DNA of 64,000 nucleotides, from NCBI GenBank assembly GCA_965202675.1, contig OZ241842.1:1364001-1428000 (forward strand), written 5' to 3'. This document shows, in pieces, positions 24,721-33,470 of the stretch. Each line of letters opens with the position of its first letter. Within the stretch, counting starts at the first letter, position 1. Under the pieces are notes generated by a model. It was not told the origin of the DNA, made no database searches, and saw only the letters and a program-made list of their open reading frames with translations. The position numbers and the translations under genes were made by a program. This stretch comes from CATQHD01 sp965202675. GTDB taxonomy: Bacteria; Actinomycetota; Acidimicrobiia; Spongiisociales; Spongiisociaceae.

Positions 24721-25724
24721 CTGCCTGCCTCCCACCAGTGGGGGGGGCGCCGTCCGGTCTCCAGGAGCGCCCCGATCTGGGCGGCTATGTATCCGGGGTT
24801 GGGAAGGTACCGCTGCTCCAGCTCCTTGCCGTACGGCACGTGGATGTCGGGGCAGGCCACGCGAACGGGCGGGGCTTCGAGCTCTCCGAACAGCTCGCCG
24901 GTTACGAAGGATGCGATCTCCCCTCCCCAGCCCCCGGTCAGGGGGTTCTCCTCGACGACGACCAGCCGCCTAGTCTTGGCAACCGATTCCAGCAGGGCCT
25001 CCTTGTCGTAGGGGACGAGGGTCTGCAGGTCGATGACCTCGGCCGACCAGGGCGCGTCCTCGGCGGCGGCGAGGGCGTTGGCGACCATGGCGCCGAGGGC
25101 GACGACGGTGACGTCGGTCCCCTCCCGGCGGACCGCGGCCTGCCCCAGCGGGATGACCGCGTCCTCGCCGGTTTCCAGCGGGCCCCGCTGCGCGTAGAGG
25201 GCGCGGGGCTCCAGCATCACCACCGGGTTGTTGTCGCGTATGGCGGACCGCAGCAGCCCGTAGGCGCCGGCCGGCCCCGAGGCCACGGCCAGCTTGAGGC
25301 CGGGGTTGCCGTACATCCAGTTTTCGAGGGTCTGGGAGTGCTGGCACCCGAAGCCGAGGCCCGCCCCGATCGAACCCCGCACCGTGAGGGGCACCGCCAC
25401 CGCCCCGCGGGACAGGTAATGCAACTTGGCCGCCTCGGTCACCAGCTGGTCGAGGGCCACGCCGATGAACTCGATGAACATGATCTCGATCACCGGACGA
25501 AGGCCGGTGGCGGCCGCCCCGACCGCCGCGCCCAGGAAACCCATCTCCGATATCGGGGTGTCCCGCACCCGCAGCGGGCCGAAACTTTCCAGCAGACCGG
25601 TCGAGGTCTTGAAAGGGCCCTCGGCCGCTGCGATGTCCTCGCCGAACATGACCACATCGGGGTCGGCGCGCATCTCGTCCGCCAAGGCGGCGGCGACGGC
25701 TTGATTCATTCGCATCCTGGGCAT
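24717..25724 (-). CDS. 2-oxo-acid dehydrogenase E1 component, beta subunit
   Basis: This 335-residue transketolase-like protein has MNQAVAAALADEMRADPDVVMFGEDIAAAEG with a catalytic-site Glu. It also has RVRDTPISEMGFLGAAVGAAATGLRPVIEIMFIEF and the C-terminal transketolase domain with DLQTLVPYDKEALLESVAKTRRLVVVEEN. ATG 25724 follows GGAG at a spacing of six. It is the first gene of the three-gene operon (E1 beta, E1 alpha, lipoyl domain). No E2 acyltransferase or E3 dihydrolipoyl dehydrogenase is present nearby. Confidence 0.93.
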   Translation of the reverse strand: MPRMRMNQAVAAALADEMRADPDVVMFGEDIAAAEGPFKTSTGLLESFGPLRVRDTPISEMGFLGAAVGAAATGLRPVIEIMFIEFIGVALDQLVTEAAKLHYLSRGAVAVPLTVRGSIGAGLGFGCQHSQTLENWMYGNPGLKLAVASGPAGAYGLLRSAIRDNNPVVMLEPRALYAQRGPLETGEDAVIPLGQAAVRREGTDVTVVALGAMVANALAAAEDAPWSAEVIDLQTLVPYDKEALLESVAKTRRLVVVEENPLTGGWGGEIASFVTGELFGELEAPPVRVACPDIHVPYGKELEQRYLPNPGYIAAQIGALLETGRRPPHWWEAGR

Positions 25725-25832
25725 CGGCAACTCCGGAGGCTTCGTGCAGGCGCCACTATACAAAGCCCATCCCCTGTTTGGCTAAATCCGCGGCCGGGCG
25801 GCCCGCCTCCGCGGGAAATCAGGCGGCCGGCG

Positions 25833-26276
25833 TCAGCGGCGGCGGGCGCGGCGGCAGAGGTCGACGAAGGCCCCCACCGGATAGCGGGCGACGGCATCCC
25901 CGATCACGTCGAGCGGAAGGTCGTCGAGGCGGCGGAAGCGCACGCAGCTCTTGCCCATGTCCATGCGCTTGCCCGTTGCGCGGTAGGCCTCCTCGAAGCC
26001 CCGCCGGGCGCCGGGGTCGGCGTACACCCCGGACAGGTACACCGCCATGTGCCTCTTCTGGGATGCGAGGGCCGCATACATGAGCGGCCGGCCGTTGTAG
26101 GTGTCGGGCTGGACGGCAAGGGGCACCTCGTAGGAGATCATGCCCCAGCGCATCTCCTCGGCGTACCCGTCCGGCAGCCGCTCGAGGATCACGGCCCGCA
26201 CCGCGGAGACCGCCTCCCTCCGCTCCTCGGGCAGGCCCTCCAGGTATTCCTCGACCGTTGCCGCATCCGACCGCAT
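25833..26276 (-). CDS. DUF1801 domain-containing protein
   Basis: This 147-residue protein starts with TVEEYLEGLPEERREAVSAVRAVILERLPDGYAEEMRWGMISYEVP. It continues with QKRHMAVYLSGVY and ends with MGKSCVRFRRLDDLPLDVIGDAV, the three blocks of the DUF1801 (YdhG-like) fold. Members are small cytosolic proteins found in operons and sometimes near stress genes; some resemble iron-chaperone or ligand-binding folds, but no activity is established. It is divergent from the methyltransferase operon at 26405. Confidence 0.85.
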   Translation of the reverse strand: MRSDAATVEEYLEGLPEERREAVSAVRAVILERLPDGYAEEMRWGMISYEVPLAVQPDTYNGRPLMYAALASQKRHMAVYLSGVYADPGARRGFEEAYRATGKRMDMGKSCVRFRRLDDLPLDVIGDAVARYPVGAFVDLCRRARRR

Positions 26277-26404
26277 CGGAACAGCATAGGACGCCCCCCC
26301 GGTGCACCCTTTCCCGCCGCGGCTTCTGCCGGGGAAGAGGGCTTTCCCTATCGGGGATGCGCCTGTTAACCTGGGGCCGGCAACGTTTCCAGGAGATCGT
26401 TCGC

Positions 26405-27502
26405 ATGGAAGAGAACTTCAGACGGTTGACAGGCGAGTGGATGACGCCCCGCCGGCGGTTCCTCTCGGCGCTGTACGGCGGGCGGGTGGACAAGGTGCCG
26501 GCCATGACCCTCAGCTCCGTGATCACCCTCGAGGCCATGGATATCGCCGACGCCTACTTCCCGGAGGCGCATCTCGACGCCGAGCAGATGGCGCGCCTGG
26601 CCGCCACCGCCCATGAGGACCTGGGTCTGGACACGGTGATGCCGGTGTTCCATTCCCAGCTCGAGGCGGACGCCCTCGACGCCGCCACCTGGTGGGGCAC
26701 GGTCGACAACTGGCCCGCCACCAGCGCCCACGTCCTGACCGATCCGGAGGACTTCAGGATCCCGCCCGACTATCTGAAACGGCCGTCGTTCGAGGCGGTG
26801 CTGGGCGCCATCCGGCTGCTGCGGAAACGCTACCCGGACGTAGGCATCGTCGGCAAGGTGTACGGCCCCTGGTCGGTGGGGTTCCACCTCGTCGGCATCG
26901 AGAACTTCCTGATGGGCACCATCACCGAGCCCGACACCATCAAGCGTTACCTGGAGGTGCTGCTGCCCGCCTCGATGATGTCGGCCCACGCCCAGTTCGA
27001 AGCGGGCGCCGACGCGGTGATGTGGGCCGACCACGCCAACCGGGAGCTGGTCAGCCCGCAGACCTACCGTGATTTCCTTCTCGAGATGCATCAGCAGGTG
27101 ACCGAGGAGATGGGGGGGCCGAGCATCCTCCACTGCTGCGGCGAGACCACCGACCGGATCGACTACTTCGCCGAGGCCGGCTGGGACTGCTTCCATTTCG
27201 AGTCGCAGGTCGACCCGCACACGGCCAAGGAGATCACCGGCGGCCGGATGTCGCTGATGGGCAACATCAACAACCCCACCACCCTGTTCAGCGGCTCCTA
27301 CGACGACTGCTACGAGGCCTGCATGCTGGTGCTCGAGGCGGGCATCAACGGCGTGGCGCCCGAGGGCTCGGTGCCGCTCGGCACCAAGATGGAGGTGCTC
27401 CAGGCGCTGTCGGACTCGGTCCGCGACTATTCCAACGCCCACCGCCCGGACGGACGGCTGGTGGTCCACTCCCCCCCGGCGGCCCGGAACGGCGAAGCCT
27501 GA
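26405..27502 (+). CDS. Uroporphyrinogen-decarboxylase-fold corrinoid methyltransferase
   Basis: This 365-residue protein belongs to the UroD superfamily branch that moves methyl groups to or from corrinoid proteins (MtbA/MtaA/CmuA-like), not to haem synthesis. Support comes from the zinc-site block SILHCCGETTDRIDYFAEAGWDCFHFES, with His and Cys ligands and a distal Cys. Further support comes from WADHANRELVSPQTYRDFLLEM and from the corrinoid operon that follows. ATG 26405 follows AGGAG. It is likely the substrate-facing methyltransferase of the system, though which methyl donor it accepts cannot be told. Confidence 0.87.
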   Translation: MEENFRRLTGEWMTPRRRFLSALYGGRVDKVPAMTLSSVITLEAMDIADAYFPEAHLDAEQMARLAATAHEDLGLDTVMPVFHSQLEADALDAATWWGTVDNWPATSAHVLTDPEDFRIPPDYLKRPSFEAVLGAIRLLRKRYPDVGIVGKVYGPWSVGFHLVGIENFLMGTITEPDTIKRYLEVLLPASMMSAHAQFEAGADAVMWADHANRELVSPQTYRDFLLEMHQQVTEEMGGPSILHCCGETTDRIDYFAEAGWDCFHFESQVDPHTAKEITGGRMSLMGNINNPTTLFSGSYDDCYEACMLVLEAGINGVAPEGSVPLGTKMEVLQALSDSVRDYSNAHRPDGRLVVHSPPAARNGEA

Positions 27503-27549
27503 TCCCGATGAGGCTTTGCGGAGGACGGCCGAGCCGGTTTACGCTCAGC

Positions 27550-27569
27550 GGCTGGAAAGGTTTCCAGCC
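27550..27569. promoter_or_regulatory. Perfect hairpin between methyltransferase and corrinoid-protein genes
   Basis: GGCTGGAAA and TTTCCAGCC form nine-base perfect arms separated by two bases (eight pairs with a four-base AGGT loop in RNA). It lies 48 bases after the methyltransferase stop and 41 bases before the corrinoid-protein start. No T-run follows. It could be a partial terminator, a message-stabilising element or a dimeric operator. Confidence 0.45.
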
Positions 27570-27610
27570 CGGCCCCGGCAACCCGAACCCTTGACAGAGG
27601 ACACTTCCCG

Positions 27611-28363
27611 ATGGCGCAACTATCCGACATAGCAAACGAGATCATCCGCGCCGAGATCGAGGAGTTCCTCGACCGGCCCGAGGAGATCGAGCGCAACATC
27701 GAGCTGTTCAGCCGCGCCTCGCCGGCCATGCAGGACATCGCGGCGGCGCTCATCGAGGGCGACAACATCACGGTCGACCAGCTCACCGCCCGAGCCCTGG
27801 CCGAGGGGGTGGAGGCCCTCGAGATCATGGACGACGGCCTCATCGCCGGCATGGGGATCGTGGGGATCAAGTTCCGCGAGGGGTTCGTGTTCGTGCCCGA
27901 GGTGCTGGTGAGCGCCCGGGCGATGAAGGCGGGAATGGCCCACATCGAGCCGATCCTGGCCGCGTCGGGAGTCGACCCGATCGGCACCGTGATCATGGGC
28001 ACCGTGCAGGGCGACCTCCACGACATCGGCAAGAACCTATGCATCATGATGCTGAGGGGGGGAGGCTTCACGGTGATCGACCTCGGGGTCAACACCTCCC
28101 CCGACGAGTTCCTGGATGCGGTCAGGGAGAACAAAGCCAACCTGATCGGCATGTCGGCCCTCTTGACCACCACCATGCCCAATATGGCCAAGACCGTCGA
28201 GCGCTTCAAGGACGCCGGGCTGCGGGAGGAGGTGCGTTTCATGGTGGGGGGCGCTCCGGTCACCCCCGAGTTCGGCGAGGAAGTCGGGGCCGACGGCTAC
28301 GGCAAGGACGCTCTCGCCTGCGTGGAGCTGGCCAAGAAGCTGGCCGTCGAGGTCCGCTCCTGA
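27611..28363 (+). CDS. Corrinoid protein (B12-binding methyl carrier)
   Basis: This 250-residue cobalamin-binding protein is of the MtbC/MtmC/MttC family. An N-terminal four-helix cap (about residues 1-95) is followed by the Rossmann B12 domain with the ligand motif GDLHDIGKN, so His137 is the lower axial cobalt ligand. The later GMSALLTTTM and FMVGGAPVTPEFGEEVGADGYGKDA complete the site. It shuttles a methyl group between the UroD-type methyltransferase and the pterin methyltransferase encoded downstream. It is upstream in the same operon as the activating protein. Confidence 0.95.
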   Translation: MAQLSDIANEIIRAEIEEFLDRPEEIERNIELFSRASPAMQDIAAALIEGDNITVDQLTARALAEGVEALEIMDDGLIAGMGIVGIKFREGFVFVPEVLVSARAMKAGMAHIEPILAASGVDPIGTVIMGTVQGDLHDIGKNLCIMMLRGGGFTVIDLGVNTSPDEFLDAVRENKANLIGMSALLTTTMPNMAKTVERFKDAGLREEVRFMVGGAPVTPEFGEEVGADGYGKDALACVELAKKLAVEVRS

Positions 28364-28376
28364 GAAGAGCCGGCTG

Positions 28377-28763
28377 ATGACCGACGCCCAATCCGGCTCC
28401 GCGTCCGGCGCCGACCGGCGGGCCTTCCAGGAGCGGCTCGACCGGATCGCCGCGATCTTCACGGATATCGTCGCCCACGCCGAGGTTTCGTCCCGCACCC
28501 GCTGCCCGTACCGGAACCGCCGTGATCTGTGCACCGCCCTGTTCCGGTGCCGCAACCAGCTCCCCTCCGCCGACGGCGGCGGCCGGCTCGCCTGCGGCCA
28601 CGACGGGACCTTCGACTACCGCAGCGCCTGGGAATCCCGCCCCCGGGCGGCGGCGCGGGCCAAGGAGAAGATCGCCGCCGTCAAGGACGAGGCGGAAGCG
28701 CGCCGGCGCAACGGCTCGAGGGGTCCGGGCAAACAGGGGCCGGAAAAAGCGGCCGGGCCGTGA
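28377..28763 (+). CDS. Small Cys-rich protein of the corrinoid operon (128 aa), function unknown
   Basis: This gene lies 13 bases after the corrinoid protein and overlaps the next start (GTGA). The N-terminal half is a short helix (FQERLDRIAAIFTDIVAHAEV) followed by a compact Cys block: RCPYRNRRDLCTALFRCRNQ and then RLACGHDGTFDYRSAWE. The C-terminal tail is Lys/Arg/Glu-rich. Four cysteines and a His in about 45 residues could bind a metal or cluster. I know no named family. Its fixed place between carrier and activator suggests a role in cobalt redox activation or assembly. Confidence 0.75.
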   Translation: MTDAQSGSASGADRRAFQERLDRIAAIFTDIVAHAEVSSRTRCPYRNRRDLCTALFRCRNQLPSADGGGRLACGHDGTFDYRSAWESRPRAAARAKEKIAAVKDEAEARRRNGSRGPGKQGPEKAAGP

Positions 28764-30457
28764 GCACGATATCGCACAACGGCCAGACCCGGCCCCTCGA
28801 GGCGGGAAGGACCGTCTTCGACTACGCCGACGACCTGGCGGTGGAGGTGCCCACCTCCTGCCGGCGCACCGGCCAGTGCCACGAGTGCGTGGTGGAGATA
28901 ACCAGCGGCATGGACTCCCTGGGGGCGCGCACCGAAGCCGAAGGTTTCCTGCGCGGCGGCTTCCGGCTGGCCTGCCAGGCCCGGATCGTGCGCGATGACC
29001 TGCCCGTCGCCTTCGCCCCCCTGCGCCGGCGGCCGAGGATCCTCGAGCCGGACCGGAGCGCCGACCCGGGAGGCCCGGAGGGTGCGCTCGATCCGATGGC
29101 CACCCGGGCCGGGAACGAAGTCAGGTACGGCGGCGCCGCGGTGGACCGCTACCGGGGCGGCGTGTACGGCTTGGCGGTCGACCTGGGCACCACGACGGTG
29201 GTGCTGGAGCTGGTGGACCTGGAAACGGGGCGCAGCGAGGCGGTGGCCGGCTTCGAGAACCCGCAGGGGTTCGGCGGCAGCGACGTGATGAACCGCATCT
29301 CCTACGAGGCCCGCCCCGGAGTGGAGGGCGAGCTCCAGAAGGCGGCGGTCACCGCCGTCAACCAGGCAATACGGGAGATGACCGCCCGCATCGGGCAGCG
29401 CCCCTCCCGCATCTACGAGATAGTGGTGGCGGCCAACTCCACCATGCGGGACATCCTGTTCGGGTTGAGCGTCCAGAGCATCGGCCAGAAGCCCTACAAG
29501 TCCCTGGTCGAGCACGAGTATCTGGCGGGCCTCCGGCCGCACACCGCCCTGCTGGCCGACAGCCGCAGCCTCGGCATCAGGGCCAACCGCCGAGCCATGG
29601 TGTACGGCCTTCCGCTCATCTCCGGCCACGTGGGGGCCGACGCCGCCGCCTGCCTGGAGGCCCTGCGGCTCGGCCGGTCGGGGCGCACCGAGATGCTGAT
29701 CGACATGGGCACCAACACCGAGGTGGTGCTCCACCATCGGGGCCGGATGTACGCCGCTTCCTGCCCGGCCGGGCCGGCCTTCGAAGGGGGGCTGGTCACC
29801 TACGGGATGAGGGCCTACGACGGGGCCGTCGAGTCCATCAGGGCGGCGGCGGACGGTTCGGCTTTCGAGTACACCACCATCGGCGGGGCGCCCGCCGCCG
29901 GGATATGCGGCTCCGGTCTGACGGATCTGCTGGCCGTGCTGCGCCGCCGCAACATCATGACCGAGCGGGGCGTGTTCACCGCCGACCGGCGGCTGTCAGC
30001 CATCGACGTGGTTCCCGAGCGGGGCATCACCTTCTCCAAGCAGGACGCCAGCAACCTGGCCCAGGCCAAGGCGGCCAACTACTGCGGCCAGCTGATCGTG
30101 ATGCGGACCGCCGGGGTCGAACCGGCGGACATCGAGCGGCTGTACCTGGCGGGCGGGTTCGCCACCTACCTGGACGTGCGCAACGCCGTCGACATCGGCC
30201 TGATCGCCCCCGCGCCGGAGGAGCGGGTGGTCAAGGCGGGCAACGCCGCCATCGACGGCGCCCGGGCGCTGCTGCTGGACCGGTCGAGGCGGCGGAGGGC
30301 GGAAGAAGAAGCCAAGCGGATCACCCACATCGAGCTGGAGACCACCCCCGACTTTTTCGATATCTTCGTGGAGGGCTGCCAGCTCAAGCCGATGCCGGCC
30401 GCCCTGCCGCCCGCGCCGGAACCCGCCGCCCCCGCCCCGGAGCTGGTGGGCTCATGA
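28760..30457 (+). CDS. ASKHA-domain corrinoid activation protein (RamA/DUF4445-like)
   Basis: This 565-residue protein has an N-terminal [2Fe-2S] ferredoxin-like domain with Cys34, Cys40, Cys43 and Cys72 (C-x5-C-x2-C...C). A linker leads to the large ASKHA ATPase-fold domain: YGLAVDLGTTTVVLELVDL, then MLIDMGTNTEVVL, GICGSGLTDLLAVL and LYLAGGFATYLDVRNAVDIGLI. Such proteins reductively reactivate Co(II) corrinoid to Co(I) with ATP. GTG 28760 overlaps the previous stop. It completes the redox part of the methyl-transfer operon. Confidence 0.93.
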   Translation: MSTISHNGQTRPLEAGRTVFDYADDLAVEVPTSCRRTGQCHECVVEITSGMDSLGARTEAEGFLRGGFRLACQARIVRDDLPVAFAPLRRRPRILEPDRSADPGGPEGALDPMATRAGNEVRYGGAAVDRYRGGVYGLAVDLGTTTVVLELVDLETGRSEAVAGFENPQGFGGSDVMNRISYEARPGVEGELQKAAVTAVNQAIREMTARIGQRPSRIYEIVVAANSTMRDILFGLSVQSIGQKPYKSLVEHEYLAGLRPHTALLADSRSLGIRANRRAMVYGLPLISGHVGADAAACLEALRLGRSGRTEMLIDMGTNTEVVLHHRGRMYAASCPAGPAFEGGLVTYGMRAYDGAVESIRAAADGSAFEYTTIGGAPAAGICGSGLTDLLAVLRRRNIMTERGVFTADRRLSAIDVVPERGITFSKQDASNLAQAKAANYCGQLIVMRTAGVEPADIERLYLAGGFATYLDVRNAVDIGLIAPAPEERVVKAGNAAIDGARALLLDRSRRRRAEEEAKRITHIELETTPDFFDIFVEGCQLKPMPAALPPAPEPAAPAPELVGS

Positions 30458-31479
30458 ACCGGCCCCGCTTCACCGTGGTCGGTGAGAACATCCACACCAG
30501 CCGGATCGTTCTCAAGAAAGGCAGGCGCTTTACCAGCGAGAACGGCGTCGAAGGGGTGCCCTTCACGGCGGAGGACGGGGCGCCCTTGCTGCTGCGGGTG
30601 TCCGAAACCATGCGCCGCAGCAAGGCCTACGACGAGGGCAGGGTCAAGCACATCGCGTTGGCGGTCGAGGCGGCAATGGGCGGGGGCGGGGGCGGGGAGG
30701 CCGGGCTCGAGTACCTGCGGCGGGCGGTGCTGAACCAGGAGCGGGCGGGCGCCCACTACCTGGATGTGAACGTGGACGAGATCTCGCTCAAGACCGCGGA
30801 GCAGCGGGCGGCGATGGAATGGCTGGTCGGGTTCGTCCGGTCGGCCTCCGACCTGCCGATATCGGTCGACTCCTCGGACATAACCGTGATCGAGAGCGGC
30901 CTGGAGGCCTGCGGCGGCGGGCCGGAGCGGCCCATGCTCAATTCGGCCTCGCTGGAGCGGGTCGAGGCGCTCGACCTGGCAGTGGAACACCGGGCGAGGG
31001 TGATCGTAACCGCCGCCGGGGCAGAAGGAATGCCCTCCGACGCCGAAGAACGGATTGGCAACGCCTCCCGCATGGTGGAATCCGCCCTGGAGAAAGGACT
31101 GGAGGCGGAGGACATATTCGTCGATCCGCTGGTGTTCCCCATCTCGGTGGACGGCGCCTTCGGCCGCCACACCCTGGACGCCATCGAAGAGATCCGCCGC
31201 CGCTTCGGGCCGGAGATCCACATCACCGGGGGTATGAGCAACGTCTCGTTCGGCCTCCCCGCCCGCAGCGTCATGAACACCGCCTTCATAAACCTGGCGG
31301 TGGACGCGGGGGCCGACAGCGGCATCATCGACCCGGTAATGAACCCGATAGACACCGTGCTCGCCGCCGACCGGCAAGCCGAGCCCTACCGGATAGCCGA
31401 GGCCGCCCTGCTCGGCCAAGACGAGTTCTGCGCCGACTACCTAAAAGCATGGCGCTCCGGGCTGCTCCAACCCCTGTAG
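30454..31479 (+). CDS. Pterin-binding methyltransferase (methyl-THF:corrinoid type)
   Basis: This 341-residue protein has a dihydropteroate-synthase-like TIM barrel related to MtgA, AcsE and the MetH pterin domain. It contains VVGENIHTSR, GAHYLDVNVDEIS, LPISVDSSD with the pterin-contacting Asp, ITGGMSNVSFGLPARSVMN with the conserved Asn, and AGADSGIIDPVMNP. ATG 30454 overlaps the activator stop in ATGA. It probably moves the methyl group between the corrinoid protein and tetrahydrofolate, linking this operon to folate C1 metabolism. Confidence 0.92.
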   Translation: MNRPRFTVVGENIHTSRIVLKKGRRFTSENGVEGVPFTAEDGAPLLLRVSETMRRSKAYDEGRVKHIALAVEAAMGGGGGGEAGLEYLRRAVLNQERAGAHYLDVNVDEISLKTAEQRAAMEWLVGFVRSASDLPISVDSSDITVIESGLEACGGGPERPMLNSASLERVEALDLAVEHRARVIVTAAGAEGMPSDAEERIGNASRMVESALEKGLEAEDIFVDPLVFPISVDGAFGRHTLDAIEEIRRRFGPEIHITGGMSNVSFGLPARSVMNTAFINLAVDAGADSGIIDPVMNPIDTVLAADRQAEPYRIAEAALLGQDEFCADYLKAWRSGLLQPL

Positions 31480-31557
31480 CCCCCGATACAGCAGAATACC
31501 GAGGTACCCAAGAGCAGAATCATGACCGCGTCCAGCCATGAGACAGACAGCCACAAA

Positions 31558-33458
31558 TTAAACATCAAGTGAACTCAGATAATTATTTCCTGGTTCTGAT
31601 CTGACAGAACCGTGAGTAAGAAATGGCGATGGATTTCTTCTTTGTCCCACGTTCGGTGCTCCTGTACGCGCTGTTGGTCCTGTTCTACGTCTAGACCAAG
31701 TTATATACAGGTAGTCAGTTGATCTGGTCATCGCGACATAGAGTAGCCGCCTTTCTTCTTCTTTATCTCGTTTAGCAAGAGGAATAACACCATCTTCTGC
31801 TCCTACTATAATAGCAGCGCGAACTGTCAAACCTTTTGAACTCATCATTGTCATCAGTCTAACCGCTCCAGCATCACGTCCAGAGCGGATATCTTTACCA
31901 GCAGGCTGTATTTGACCAAGAAAGCGTCCAAATCCTTCTTTACGATCAATTACACTGTCAAGATCAATAAGAAGGGTTTTAAAGTCATCCTTACATCCCC
32001 CTAATACCTCAGCTTGCTCAGCTAGCCAGTTACCCCACCCGCCCTTGCCTAATTCAATATTTGATTCATTGATCTCATTAATCAAATCCAGGATAGGGGT
32101 CATTGTGTTAATCAAAAGCTCTCGTTTCTTGGTTGCAGGAATAGTGGAGAATTCTTCTAGATATTCGGTAAATACCTGGGTACCAAAGGTGCTATTAGTA
32201 GCATTAGCTCGCTCATAGAAATGATCTCTTACTCTTGGACCAATGCCATTAGTCAACTCGAATAGAGTCCACCATGCTAGAGAATCTTCTTGGTTAACGA
32301 CGAGACGAGCTATTGCTAGCATTCTACGATTTGAGGACTCGGCAAGCATAGAACTAACTATGTCAGGATTCACTACTTTAATATTGGCATCTCCGAAAAC
32401 TTCTATAATCGGTTTAGACCAGGTATGATTATGATTTGTACGGAATAAAATGACAATTTCTTCGGCTTTATTCGTTTTGACTCTATTATCCAGGATACTA
32501 TTCTAGCCACACCTTTTATTTCTTGGTTCCAGTTGTCAAACCTGAGGTATCTTATAGTACCTAGTGAGCAATGAGATGCTGGTGTCAATGCAGGTCGTTC
32601 TGGGCGATTCGGCAAACCTTCTATCACATGATTAGCCCATCTAGTAATCAAAGAACCACATCGTTGACTGACTGACAATGTATAGTCAATCGCTCCTGGA
32701 TAATCACCCAAAAAGCGCTGAATACCAATAGGATGAGCAAGTCTGAATGAATAAATTGATTGATCATCATCACCAACTGCCAGAATACATTGATTCCAGC
32801 GAGTGATCTCTTTCAAGACCGACAGATCGCACTGATTCAGATCTTGGTACTCATCCACAATTATTAATTTCCAGTCTTCTAGTTTCATATCAGGATGATC
32901 TTGTAGAGCATGTAAAAGTCGATACGGGAGCTCTGCAAGTAGTGAATACCCAAAAAGGGTACGATGTTGCTCCCAAATTCCCGTGAAACGATTACGAATA
33001 TTATCAGGTAGATCGGGATCGATAGTTGGCTCCATAGACTGCCAATTAGAGGCCATCTCATCACGAGCTCTATCAATTACTCTAACATTACAAGCTACCA
33101 ATTCTTTTAGATGCTCACGAATCAAATATTTCCACTCCCAATCGTCGGCTATACGGATAGGCTCAGGCAGACGAGAAACTCCTTCATTTTTCAGCAATAC
33201 AGAGATGGCAAAGGAGTGAACAGTACTAGGACTCTCTAGTCCTTCGGGAAGCTCTGTTATTTTATCCTTTAGCTCGTTGGTTGCCGATCGAGTAAAAGTA
33301 AGTAGCTTGCAACGACCTTTTCCTTCTTTCAACATCTCAAGCATCATACGGATAATCGTCGCACTTTTCCCAGTTCCCGGACCGGCTAGAATTCGGCCAT
33401 GACTATCGATATCATGATTAATGATTTTTTGTTGTTCGTGTGTTGGTTTCCAACTCAT
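31558..33458 (-). pseudogene. UvrD/PcrA-like superfamily I helicase, frameshifted
   Basis: The N-terminal frame (start ATG 33458, GAGGA six bases upstream) encodes Walker A AGPGTGKSAT, LLTFTRSATNEL, the Walker B DEYQDLN, GDDDQSIYSFR and QRCGSL. It runs off-family at about residue 330. The next frame resumes at NKAEEIVILFRTNHNHTWSKPI and gives motif V (MSSKGLTVRAAIIVGAEDGVIP) and motif VI (ERRLLYVAMTRSTDYLYI). One missing A in the run at plus-strand 32475-32478 rejoins them to about 633 residues. The region is strongly AT-rich compared with its neighbours, a sign of horizontal transfer. It follows the ImmA gene by 12 bases. Confidence 0.85.
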
Positions 33459-33470
33459 ATATTCCTCACG

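Noticed and set aside
26405..27502. Haem-synthesis uroporphyrinogen decarboxylase (HemE)
   Set aside because: The zinc-type HCCG...C block and the corrinoid operon context place it with methyltransferases of the UroD fold.
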